Notes under the pieces: generated by a model | The model's input: only the letters and a program-made list of their open reading frames with translations | The model's database searches: none | Told to the model about the DNA's origin: nothing | Made by a program: the position numbers and the translations under genes | Source: Tubulinosema ratisbonensis | Lineage: Eukaryota; Microsporidia; Tubulinosematidae | Direction of reading: 5' to 3' | DNA length: 15,763 bases | Assembly (NCBI GenBank): GCA_004000155.1 | Contig: RCSS01000186.1 | Coordinates: forward strand, 1 to 15,763 | Shown: positions 1 to 9,727 of the stretch, piece by piece | Layout of the letters: each line of letters begins with the position of its first letter | How positions within the stretch are numbered: position 1 is the stretch's first letter

Positions 1-1296
1 GCTCTATTTAATAAAACAATAAATTTAAATTTTAATATTATATTTTTTGATAGTTAAAAATATTTTATAGTACAAAATTATTCTATTCAAGTAAGAAATA
101 AATAAGTAGTTTTTAATGTAAATTCTAATAAAATTTAAAAAAATATTTTCTTACTTTCAAATCTTTTTATATTTTTTATATTAGTTATGCTATTTTAATT
201 TAGAAGTTTTGATACATAATAATCTTCACGTCGAATTTCATTTTTAGACTAAAATTAGCATAAGTATACATAGAAATTTTTGATTATAATTTAGTTTTGT
301 TTTTTTATACTAATAATTAAGGATATTTATTATATATTTAATATCTAACAATTTTAAAAAACTATTGAATGAAATCAAACATTTTTGATAAATTTATTTT
401 GAAAGTATTTATTAATTATGAATAAAATTTAAAAAAATATATGATAATAATTGACAACTTTATTGATTTAATAATAAAAATTCGTCTAAAAAGGAGATGT
501 TGAATTTACTTTAGTGAAAAAATACCATAATCTTCCCCTTTAAAGCGTATAAAAAAATAAATAAAAATAAATTCAGAAAGAAACTTATTTTGTAAGAGTA
601 TAAATAAAACAAATTGAGCAAACAAACCATACAACAAGCTAGATTAACAAAAGGATTAAAAATAAAACATGACTATACTTTTTAAAAAACATTACATTTT
701 AATTACAAAGGAGAAAATCAGAATCTTTATTTCTTTTAATATCAGAATTTCTCAAACTATTTTTATGGGATAAAATTAATTAATTTTCATGGTTTTGAAT
801 ATGTGATGAAATCTTTTATTTTTAGGTAAAATGACCAATCAAAGATTGAATTTAAATAAGTAAAGAAATAATTGTACTCTAAAAAATATATTTGCATTAA
901 TTTTTTAAAGCACCTCAAGACTTATTCTTTTTGTTTCTGCCTCATGCTTTTTAATCTCTAAAATTTGCACTTTGATAATTTTTTTAATTTTTTCTTCAAA
1001 ATATATTCCTTAAAAAAATCTTTAAATAAATTGCTTCCCTTTAGATACTTCTAATCTTAAAATAAATTTACTTTTTAATAAATGTCTGTACAAGATTTTT
1101 ATAAATAAATTTTAATTTATTTATTTTATTCTTTTTTTTGCAAATTATAAATTTGTGATAAAATATCAATTATATTGATATATTTTATAAATCATCTTTA
1201 AATTAATACTTCCGCTGTAATTCTGTTTTTATGAAAAAAAGAGGTTTATTAAAATAAAATAATGATTTGCTATTTTTACTGTCTAATAAACTTTAG
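1..1296. other. AT-rich spacer upstream of the broken family member; no intact gene
   Basis: I see no intact gene. By position, the lost N-terminal half of the broken family gene that follows could have lain in about 500-1296, because the two intact copies have roughly 750 bp of coding sequence before the conserved domain. No match to those N-termini can be read here. A C-run at 535-538 is not followed by an ATG at the usual 6-7 nt. On the minus strand one frame over 905-1111 reads as 68 codons with two stops; its last 34 codons are open and rich in K and E (for example EIKKHEAETKR). In sequence this AT-rich, open runs of that length occur by chance, so I do not call a gene. An imperfect dyad with CAAATTATAAATTTG lies at about 1141-1155. 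Confidence 0.6.
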
Positions 1297-2494
1297 CTTA
1301 TTATAAGAAAATTAATCATTTTCATCACCTTTTTTCTTANTAGTTTAGAAGAAATTATTAGAGATTTAGAGGAAACTTCAAAAAAATTACCTATAAAAAT
1401 TGCATACAGGGAAATCATTTATTTTGTTGAATCTGAATACTTTATTTCCTTTAGAAGTACAGTTGTATACTATACAGGGGACTTTATTTTAAAAAAAGAG
1501 GAAATATTAAAGGATAACAAGTTTTCTAAATTCTCTAAACTTCTTCAAGGAGATAACTTATTTTTATTACAAGAAGTTGTTGATTCAAAGAACAATTTGG
1601 CAAATGAAAAGAATTTGGATGTTCTGGATAATAATAAAATTGTTTCAATATACAATAATTATTATATGCATTCTTTTATTACTTACTCCTTTATATTCAA
1701 AAATATCCAAAAGCATACATTAAACATTTATATGAAGAGTTACTTGAAATTAACAATGACAATGCTGACATAAATGGTTTCGTTTTTCAAAATATATTCC
1801 TGCACGTAGACGCTGCTTTTGAGCATGTCTTTATACTTTTGAAGATTTTTGAGAGAATTATTAATAATGCAGATTTTAAAATTATATGTTTATTAATACC
1901 CGAATTCGAGGAAGTAATAGGATATGTTTTCACCCAAAACTTTTCGATTAGGCATTTAAAGTATTCCCATTACATAATTAGTCTTGTGATTTATAAATTT
2001 CCTTTTTGAAAGAAAATATTAAGAATGAGTTAAAAATAAATAAAGATTTACATACCGATGTATACTTGGAATCTCCATTGATAAAAATATTTATAATGGA
2101 TGTACGAACATTATTATTAATTTTTATAAACAGAACAATTCATTGTAAATCAAGAGCTCAACTTTTCAAAGTTCTGTTGTATAAAAATATTTTGAATCAC
2201 ATTGCAATTAAAGGTTTTTTCGGAAATGAACACCAAAACTCTTTTTATATTACATTAATAAAAACAGATCATTTTGAGTTGGTTTCATTTGATGAAATCT
2301 TCGACTATTTCATTGATTATGGTTCATCAAAAACCATTAAAGTATTTAAGTTGAATTACCATAATTTGAATTCTATTAACGGACCTCAAAAATATTTAAC
2401 GAGCATTTTAAATATTGACAATAAAGAAAAACTAAAAATAATTTTTAATGAGGTAAAGAATTCAACAGATCAAATAAAAACTCACTTTGCTTAA
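1297..2494 (+). pseudogene. Broken third member of the secreted tandem family (C-terminal domain only)
   Basis: Three successive frames together match the C-terminal domain of the two intact paralogues downstream. Frame one runs to about 1695 (contains LPIKI, like LPLKI in the 660-residue protein). Frame two runs from about 1695 to 2006 (LLIPEFEEVIGY, like LMIPELEEVLGY). Frame three runs from 2006 to the TAA at 2492-2494 (LESPLIKIFI, like IDSPLIKIFI, then KNILNHIAIK). Both shifts fit loss of one base; the second sits in a T5 run at 2003-2007. No in-frame ATG exists: the open frame starts after a TAG at 1294-1296. An ATA at 1303 would begin a signal-peptide-like stretch (RKLIIFITFFL), so a mutated start is possible. 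The unresolved base at 1340 lies in this part. The roughly 250-residue N-terminal region of the paralogues is missing. Sequencing errors in homopolymers could explain the shifts, but less easily the missing N-terminus and start. Confidence 0.8.
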
Positions 2495-2499
2495 ATAAA
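2494..2499 (+). terminator. Polyadenylation signal overlapping the pseudogene stop
   Basis: AATAAA begins on the last base of the TAA stop. The same arrangement is seen at the intact genes, which suggests that this copy was once a normal transcription unit. The motif is common by chance in such AT-rich DNA. Confidence 0.4.
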
Positions 2500-2579
2500 T
2501 AATTTTATTACAATTTTTACTCATTTTTATAGCTTTCTAATAAAATTTTAATTATAATAAAAAACCTAAGCACTGGTTG

Positions 2580-3612
2580 ATTTAATAAATTTGGCTTGAA
2601 GTGACTAAAGTCTGTTAAACAAAGAACTAAAATAGAAGAGTATCCTGGAATAAAGTTTATTAAAAGCGAAATTAAAAACAGCCCTTACAATACTTCCCTG
2701 CCCCTCTTTTATTCTTTAAACTATTTTATTTAAATTTTAACAAAAAAATAATAAAACAGAACGAACAATTTTATTCGCCATAATCAAAATTAACTTTGGA
2801 TTTAAAATAAATCTAAGAATTTGATAGAATTAAATGTAACTGTATTTGATTCTATAAATAAAATATGATATTGGGCAATAAATTGAATTTTTTCGACCTT
2901 ATCAAGCTAAATGTGAGTCTTGATATTTTAATTCTTTCATAAAAGTAAAATATATAAATTTTAGGTTGTATGTGGGTAATTTTACTCAAACTAAAATCAT
3001 TACAACGTCTTCTTTCGTTTCAATCATTTCATTACTTTTTAGATGAGGTTTCTGTATCAGAAAACCTTGATCGCCAACCTTCATCTCTAACAGTTTTTTC
3101 TTATATCCTTAGGTTGTTTAATATCCCTAACTTTTTAATAATTTAATTTGTAATGGAACATTCACATTATGATATGTAACAATAAAATAAATAAAATGTT
3201 AAGATTTTATATATAGTATTTAAGAAATCGTTTCCTTTTAGGGTACCTTAAAAATAAACATCAAGTTTCTTATTTAAAATTTATTTTGTGTTTATTAAGA
3301 ACATATTCACTCATATTTTTTAATTGTTTTTACTTAAACCTCTTTATTTTCCCCGCTGATGGCGAGAAATCCTGTCAGAAGTTTCACCAATCTAATATTG
3401 TTCAGTTTTTCAAATTAAGCAGTTTTGTCTTTTTAATAAAAACACAAAAGGCATCCACCCCTTTTTCTTAAAAATTACCCTTTTAAATTTCAAATGAAAA
3501 CCTCTCAAAATAAATAAATAAAAACCAAACTTTATTCTGAACAGTATTTTTCATATTAACACAAGAAATTTGCATTTATGCCATAGCCGGAAAAAATCAT
3601 ATACTTCGAAAA
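2580..3612 (-). mobile_element. Decayed 3' end of a Ty3/gypsy-like LTR retroelement (tentative)
   Basis: Reading the minus strand, one frame carries motifs in the order expected of a gypsy-type integrase. FSKYM lies at 3612-3598, like the segment after the first catalytic Asp. A GENKEV..VKTI segment near 3354-3310 resembles the region around the catalytic Glu. An integrase C-terminal module runs from 3108 to 2905: KVGDQGFLIQKPHLKS, then VVMILV, a TGA stop at 2988-2986, then VKLPTYNLKF and LKY. All are in the same frame, with several stops between them. About 200 nt further on is a purine tract (2710-2691 read in minus: AAAAGAGGGGCAGGGAAG), followed at 2689 by TGTAAGGG. This is the layout of polypurine tract and 3' LTR start. 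The inner LTR end cannot be fixed and no second LTR is visible. Local composition is richer in G+C than the surrounding spacer. Individual motifs are short, so the call rests on their order and shared frame. Confidence 0.4.
2691..2710 (-). other. Possible polypurine tract before an LTR-like TG
   Basis: On the minus strand this is an uninterrupted G-rich purine run (AAAAGAGGGGCAGGG, with one C), ending just before TATTGTAAGGG. G-rich purine runs are rare in this window, so it stands out. In LTR retroelements such a tract primes plus-strand DNA synthesis and abuts the 3' LTR, which starts with TG. Its role here is inferred from the integrase-like remnant upstream. Confidence 0.35.
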
Positions 3613-5074
3613 ATTACAAAATGTCAATTCATTAAATAAACAAAATTCAAAATAGAATAAATAGCGACACTCAACCATAAACATAATTTCTTCGCATCTT
3701 TTTTAATTATATCTTCTATTGCAGCAATAATTTTGTTTAAAATATGTTTTAGTTAGTGCATTTACGACAAAGCTTTTAAAACACAATAAATTACCTAATG
3801 ATTATCATCATTTTAAAAAGCTTTAATTTTATACTATTATTTTATAAAATCTACTCTTTCGAAACACTAAACGCATACATTCTACCCTTAAAAATTTGAT
3901 TGTTTATTCTAATATTCTTTGATTTAATAATGAGATTTCTAAATTAGGAAAAATTGTCATTTATTCATAGATTGCGTATATCCTGAGAATCCATATGATC
4001 GAAGCAATAGACCTCTTGAAGAATCTTTTGTAAAAAACTTTTTAACTTAATAAGAACCTTCAGAAATAATTAACTATCTTGCTGCACATACACTTTAATA
4101 CTACGATAGCATGACTTGTTTAGTACATTTTTGAAGGTGACAATCTTCCATATAAAGCTTGTGCATACAAGATTATCCAACTGTTCTTTTATAAATCATC
4201 GTCAACACAATATTTTAATGTTTTTTACATATGAAGAAAAATATGTGTAAAGTGTAATTTTTTTGTTCATTTTGGTATCGTCATAATTTTACGTATTGTT
4301 TTTTAAAAAATACTTTTTCATTTATTTTAATAACAAAAATCACATCAAAAAACACGAATTTATTTGCAAGAAGAATAAAAATACACATACGTGATTCTTA
4401 ATAAAGAGTTCGTTTATTTTTAAATATATTATTACTGTTTTTTACAGTATTTTAGAACTATATGTTTCTTTTAAGTAATTTCTGACTGTATATTTTACAA
4501 ATTTTAAATTTGTGATTTAATTATTTTGTTGAAATATTTGTATTATAGATGAGAAACTATTAATAATAAACAATTTCATCGCTTTTTTACTATAAAATAA
4601 AATGCCCTTTATACATAAAATCATTCAAAATTTAAACAAATTTAGAATCTTATATAATAATCTTAGTAATTTTATATTTTATTTTCAAAATATAAGTTTT
4701 TATTTAAGATTCTTGTGATAAAAAATCATTAAAATAAAATATTTATAATAAACTATGTATGATTTGGGTGTAAATAATCTATAAACTTTTTTGAGAATAG
4801 AGTAATCTAAAAGTAAAAATATGATTGGAGCCATTTTGTACAAAAAAACTAATCAAAAATATTTAGATAACTACATATATTTTTACTATTAGCTTAAAAT
4901 TTTATATCTTCAGACCCGTTTTATAAGAACATAGATCAAAATTTCAATTTATAGATGAAAATAAAAATATTAAGGGTAAAAAATAATTAAAAATTTAAAA
5001 AAAATTGATAGAAAAAAATTTTAAATAGCTTATTGGCTTTTTATCTTATCAACACATGAAAGATAACCTTTAGC
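3613..5074. other. AT-rich spacer with one higher-complexity island (3965-4240)
   Basis: Mostly low-complexity A/T. The island at about 3965-4240 has more G and C. Its minus strand reads 76 codons (4195-3968) with a single internal stop and varied composition (for example EQLDNLVCTSFIWKI and EVYCFDHMDSQD). On the plus strand, 3930-4040 reads about 34 open codons, including YPENPYDRSNRPLEE. I recognise neither, and open runs this long are expected by chance several times per window, so this is at most a decayed coding fragment. A near-perfect dyad (ACAAATTTTAAATTTGTGAT) lies at 4497-4516. Nothing else is identifiable. Confidence 0.5.
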
Positions 5075-5103
5075 TATAAATATAACCAAAACACCCTTTG
5101 ATT
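5075..5103 (+). promoter_or_regulatory. TATA-like box and CCC start signal of the 662-residue gene
   Basis: TATAAATATA begins at 5075, 29 nt before the ATG. CCC is at 5094-5096, 7 nt before the ATG at 5104. The CCC-type motif directly before the start codon is a known microsporidian signal. The TATA box being only 19 nt before it implies transcription starts at or near the CCC and almost no 5' leader. The second intact paralogue has the same TATAAA at exactly -29. Confidence 0.6.
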
Positions 5104-7092
5104 ATGGAAACATCCCTTTTACTTTATAGCATATTTGTGATTTGTGGAGAGAATCAAATCAGAAGAGTGAATTTGAATACAAGACTATTACCAGTTAAAA
5201 GACATGAATCAAAGCATAACAGGTCTCCTTTCTTAATACATAAACAAGAAACATTACAAACTTATAATTTAGATGAACCTAATCTTGAGTATACCCATAA
5301 AGATGTAGAAGATGTGTCTTTCTTAAAGCCTGGGATACTAACTGGGTCAGGTGGTAAAAGAAAAAGGTCAGCTATTGATGAAAACTGTGAATTTAGCGAA
5401 GAAAATTCCTTGATTTCAGAAGAGATACACGACTATTCGGTTAAATGTAAGAAAATGAAAAAACTTGATGGTTCTAGTACATCCTCTCATAATATAAGTT
5501 GCGATAAAAAAGATAAAAATGAATCACTCTTATTTTCTAATGATAAAAAAATCTTTTATCCTGGTGATTACTCCAGAAATAATAATTTTAGAGGAACAAA
5601 AAAACATTCTTATATTTTAAGTTCGAAATTAAAAAACATCGCGGTTAAATGTAATTTTAATTCAGGAATTGATACAAAAAACTCACAACCTATCTTTCAA
5701 GAAAACTCTCTGATTAACAAAAATACTCCAAAGATTCTATCTTTTACTCCCATCACAAACATTAAACCAGTTCAAAATGCTCATCCTTCCGAAAGCAGCT
5801 TATTACTTTTAAACAATAAAATAAGCTCTAAACAAACAAATAATGCCAGTTTTGAAAAACATTCTAAAATATTTTCATATATTGGAAGTTTTAAAGAAGA
5901 AATTTTAGAACAAAAATTTAAATTCGAACGAAAATTTTTTAAAAACTCAAAAAATACAAACAATTTTTTATTCACATTGACAAAGAAAACAATGGAAATA
6001 GAGATTAATCTTGTAACTGTATTTGATGAATTGGAATATAAATATTTAATATTTTTAGAAGACTTAATTCAAGTTTTTGTGCTAAGTTCAATTAAAAAAG
6101 GATTGTACGATACATTACAAATTCAAAAATTTTACGATATTTTGTTCGATGACAATATTTTCAAGAATTTGTGTTTTATTCAAAAACTCAATTTCTATCC
6201 TAATCTCATGAGCGGACATAAATTTTTACTTGAAGATTATGTTTGTGCATATAATGATTATATAAGTGATTATTATATAGCTATTGGAAATATTTTTAAC
6301 GATCAGAGAAGCAAATATATGGTACATGTAATTGACGATTTTCTAAACAATAATTCTAAAAATTTACCACAATATGCCTTTGTTTTCGTTTATAGAACAC
6401 ATGAAAATACAGCTAAAAAGCTTTATGTTTTAACAAAAATGATTCAATTAATTACAGACGGTGATGAATTCAAAACAATTACATTGTTAATACCTGAACT
6501 TGAAGAAGCATTAAGCATTTTATTAAAGCAAAGAAATACAATTCGAAATTTAAAGCTTGTGTTGTTTTTTATAGGCTTTACAATGTCAAAATTTTATGTT
6601 TTAAAAGAGAATATTAAACATGAAATCATTAAAAATGAACAAAATTGCACTGAATGGTACATAGATTCACCTTTGATCAAAATATTTATTACTAGTATAC
6701 AGGCGTTTTTGATCATTGTTATGGAGAGAAGATTTCAGTTTTCTTTAACATCAAGACTATTTAGCATTCTCTTACTAAAAAATTTTTTAAATTATGTATC
6801 TTTGAGAAATATTTACAGAGGAAATTGCGCTAACTTCTTTATTATTAATTTCATACCAGAAAAATACTTTGAGGGCGTAGAACTGAAATCTCTGATAAAA
6901 AACGATCGTCGCTTAATGCCGACTTGGAAACTAACTCTCAAATCTACGAATCTAGAACAATTATCAGACGAAGAAAGATTTAAAACCAATTTGAAATTGT
7001 TTTTATCAATTAAAGAAGAAGAATATTTTGATCTAATATTTTCTGAAACTAGAATGATTGTTTCTGAGTTAAAAAAGAGGCTTCTGTCCTAA
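5104..7092 (+). CDS. Secreted family protein, 662 aa, unknown function (paralogue A)
   Basis: The ATG at 5104 is chosen because it sits 7 nt after CCC; the open frame extends back only to a TTG at 5098. Residues 1-15 (METSLLLYSIFVICG) look like a signal peptide. Residues about 20-250 are polar and probably disordered, rich in K, N and S. Basic clusters there include KRKR (85-88) and KCKKMKK (114-120). Residues about 253-662 align along their length with the 660-residue neighbour: HSKIF (253), NIFND (396), IPELEE (463-468), DSPL (521-524), KNFL (559), NFI (582). This domain looks mainly helical and has no catalytic motif I recognise. The C-terminal domain also matches the broken copy upstream. 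Residues 106-120 (EEIHDYSVKCKKMKK) align with the CtBP-type motif of the neighbour, but the PxDLS core is lost. Function is unknown; host-cell export is inferred from the signal peptide and basic patches. TAA stop, AATAAA at 7095. Confidence 0.85.
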   Translation: METSLLLYSIFVICGENQIRRVNLNTRLLPVKRHESKHNRSPFLIHKQETLQTYNLDEPNLEYTHKDVEDVSFLKPGILTGSGGKRKRSAIDENCEFSEENSLISEEIHDYSVKCKKMKKLDGSSTSSHNISCDKKDKNESLLFSNDKKIFYPGDYSRNNNFRGTKKHSYILSSKLKNIAVKCNFNSGIDTKNSQPIFQENSLINKNTPKILSFTPITNIKPVQNAHPSESSLLLLNNKISSKQTNNASFEKHSKIFSYIGSFKEEILEQKFKFERKFFKNSKNTNNFLFTLTKKTMEIEINLVTVFDELEYKYLIFLEDLIQVFVLSSIKKGLYDTLQIQKFYDILFDDNIFKNLCFIQKLNFYPNLMSGHKFLLEDYVCAYNDYISDYYIAIGNIFNDQRSKYMVHVIDDFLNNNSKNLPQYAFVFVYRTHENTAKKLYVLTKMIQLITDGDEFKTITLLIPELEEALSILLKQRNTIRNLKLVLFFIGFTMSKFYVLKENIKHEIIKNEQNCTEWYIDSPLIKIFITSIQAFLIIVMERRFQFSLTSRLFSILLLKNFLNYVSLRNIYRGNCANFFIINFIPEKYFEGVELKSLIKNDRRLMPTWKLTLKSTNLEQLSDEERFKTNLKLFLSIKEEEYFDLIFSETRMIVSELKKRLLS

Positions 7093-7094
7093 AG

Positions 7095-7100
7095 AATAAA
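7095..7100 (+). terminator. Polyadenylation signal just after the 662-residue gene
   Basis: AATAAA starts 3 nt after the TAA stop at 7090-7092, matching the tight stop/poly(A) arrangement of the other genes here and implying a very short 3' UTR. Confidence 0.5.
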
Positions 7101-9690
7101 ATATTATTTTTTAAATTTCAAATCCTAAAAGCTTGTAAAAAATTAAATATAAAATGGTTTTTACATTCATTTACAAAGAAAATTTTTAAGTTATACATTA
7201 ATTTTAATTTTTTCGTAGAAAGATTTTATATGATTTTTTTGAAAAAATTTGACTGATAAATAAAATTTAATTACCCCCAAGCGTTAGATACACTAAAAAA
7301 TAAGACAAAAACATTAAATAAATAAAATTAGAGTGTATTTTATAAATAAGGTCTTTATGTTAAAGGTACACCAGCTTTAATTTGACTAAAAATCATAACA
7401 ATATGGTACATAAGTTGGATGTTTTTATATTAAATTTGGAAAAGCAACCTAATTTACTCATATATTATAAAAACAAAGAAGATTTTGATATCTTTATTAA
7501 CCCTTTTTTGATCAACTTAAGTTAGTCAAACATATAAACTATAATTGTAAATAAAATTACTTAAAAAAAGAAATAAACATATAAAAAATAGATTGATTAA
7601 CATTTGAACATTTATTTTATAAAAATTTTATTGTCTTAATTTATGTTTCTACATTCGAATCATATTAAATATAATAATTGAAAAGGCAATTATACAAAAT
7701 TTAGTATTTTTTCTTAATTAAAAACATATTGATTAGTTCTAATATATAATCCTTATGACATTTTTGAGAAGATCCAAACCTTTAGTAAAAAATTTAGAAA
7801 TGATTAGCTAAAAAATTTATTTTATCTCAAACTCGTTTAGGCTATTTCTCAATATAATTTTAAATAATTTATTTAAAATTTACTTAAATATGACAATTTT
7901 TAAAAACATATTGTTGTGGCACGATTAGGTTCTATTAAAAAAACCAATTATAATAATAATCTTCAAATAACCCCTAAACTATAAAAAAAGTTTAGATTTA
8001 ATTTAAACAAAGGTCACAACTGCATCAATATTTTAAAATACCTAATCAGATCTTATATATTAGAGGGAGTATTTTTTTGAAAAAAATTAAATTGCTAGGC
8101 TTATACAACATATTTATACAACTTAGAATGTTTTTATTTAAATAAAGGTGTCGAAAAGAGAATAGAAAAATTATGAGTGGTATCAAAAAAGATAGAATTT
8201 AAGATCGGGTTATTTATCAGAGTTAAATAGAATACTTTAATAAAGATGGTTAGACTTATCAATAAAATTTTAAACATTATCGCAATAAATACATTTTTGT
8301 TTTTTTATATTAGATTTGCTTTTATTGTTATCTTTAAAATACATAAAAAGGGTCGTTTATTTAGATTTTTGTTTTTAAATTTAATTTTTTAAAAAATTCT
8401 AAAGATTACAAGAGTATCATTTGTATTTATAAAAAGTGAATTTAAAAAATGTTCTGTATATAAATTTATTAGCTGGTTTAGTATTTCTATTTTTCTAGCA
8501 CCATATTAGGTTTAAACATTCATACTCTCAAACTTAGAATTACCAGATTTTGAAAAAAATATGATTAAAAATATAAACAAATTGATTTAAAACTATAAAA
8601 CAAATCATTAAAATATAAATCATCAATATATTTGTCAAAAACCTCAAAAATAAAAAAATTATCATATTTTGGAAATGTCGACCTGATTTTAAAAGAAAGT
8701 TTAGTATTCCTTACTTTTATACAGAAAAATTTATATTAAAATATTTTGTAAAGAATATAAGATAAACATGATTATTTCTAAGAGATTTTCTTTAACTCAA
8801 TCCATTAATTTCTACTTAATCAGCTCTATTATGTATGAATGTTTCCCCATATACAAAATCATATATTCTCTTTGCATTGACAAATAATATATATTGCATA
8901 TAGAAGATATAGCTGTAGATCTCGTATATTTCCTACTCATATAAAAACATCCAGTTATTAGCAAATATTGACTAGCGACAACACTACCTTAGACTATATT
9001 AATTATCAAACATATATGTTTTAAAAAAATAAAAAAATATTTAAAATTGATCATCATTTTATGGGTACATAATTAGTTTTTTTTAATTTTGAGGGTTTAT
9101 TCTTTTTCTTCTTTTAATTTTTTCATGGTAGTGGTATAAAAATATATGCATAAAAAATAAACTTTACAGATTTATTTATTTGTTTGATTAATATGAATCT
9201 TAGCTTATTTTATTTAATAAAGTTATAAATTCTAATAAAATACAGAATATTTAATGATTTACATCAACTTAATTATTTTTTTTGTTAAAGATTTTATTTC
9301 GAAGATTTTGATAAAAAAATAAAACAAATATTTATAAATCAGTTTAAAAACAAACCTGAAATGAATAGTCTGACCCTCAATTAAATAAAACAAAACAAAT
9401 TATGGCAAATAAAATATGTTTTTACAAGTTTTTCAAATTTGGGATTGTACGCTTTAAATTACATTACCTTTTAGGTTTCTTTGCTCCTAATTTTAGATAT
9501 TGAATCGATTCAAAATTATATTTATTTGCTGACTTGATAAACTTTTTATTAAGTAAAGTTTAATATCGTATCAAATTTAATTATTTATATTTCAAAATTT
9601 ATAATTTATTGTAAAAAAATATATCGATAAAAAGAATTTTGAAGTTGTTTTGAGTTTTTTTAACAGAGTTAAACAAAAAATATTTCTTAT
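7101..9690. other. AT-rich spacer between the two intact paralogues
   Basis: No convincing gene. The best small frame is 7403-7525 (+), ATG to TAG, 40 residues (begins MVHKLDVFIL, ends INPFLINLS). It has no CCC signal just upstream and no recognised relative, so it may be chance or a relic. A CCCCC at 7274-7278 has no ATG in range. An island at about 8768-8940 reads partly open on the plus strand, but nothing is recognisable. A dyad-like segment at 9424-9445 resembles the one at 4497-4516. Confidence 0.5.
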
Positions 9691-9696
9691 CATAAA

Positions 9697-9727
9697 TATA
9701 TAAAAGAAAAATCTGTTACCCTCGTTA
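9697..9727 (+). promoter_or_regulatory. TATA-like box and CCC start signal of the 660-residue gene
   Basis: TATATAAA lies at 9697-9704, with TATAAA starting at 9699, exactly 29 nt before the ATG as in the other intact paralogue. CCC is at 9719-9721, 6 nt before the ATG at 9728. The rest of the upstream sequence has diverged between the two copies, so the retained spacing points to a working core promoter. Confidence 0.6.

Noticed and set aside
2001..2009. Programmed -1 frameshift at CCTTTTTGA in the broken family copy
   Set aside because: The zero frame does not form a canonical slippery heptamer, a second shift exists near 1695, and no start codon is present. A one-base loss is simpler.
3286..3471. 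61-codon plus-strand frame starting with TTG
   Set aside because: It has no ATG start and no C-triplet or TATA signal, and it lies in the retroelement-like relic whose minus strand reads better. Treated as chance.
5098..5103. TTG at 5098 as start of the 662-residue protein
   Set aside because: An ATG follows two codons later at the CCC spacing used by the other genes; a non-ATG start is unnecessary.
5781..5975. 64-codon minus-strand frame inside the 662-residue gene
   Set aside because: Antisense shadow of a well supported coding region; its composition mirrors the K/N-rich sense strand.
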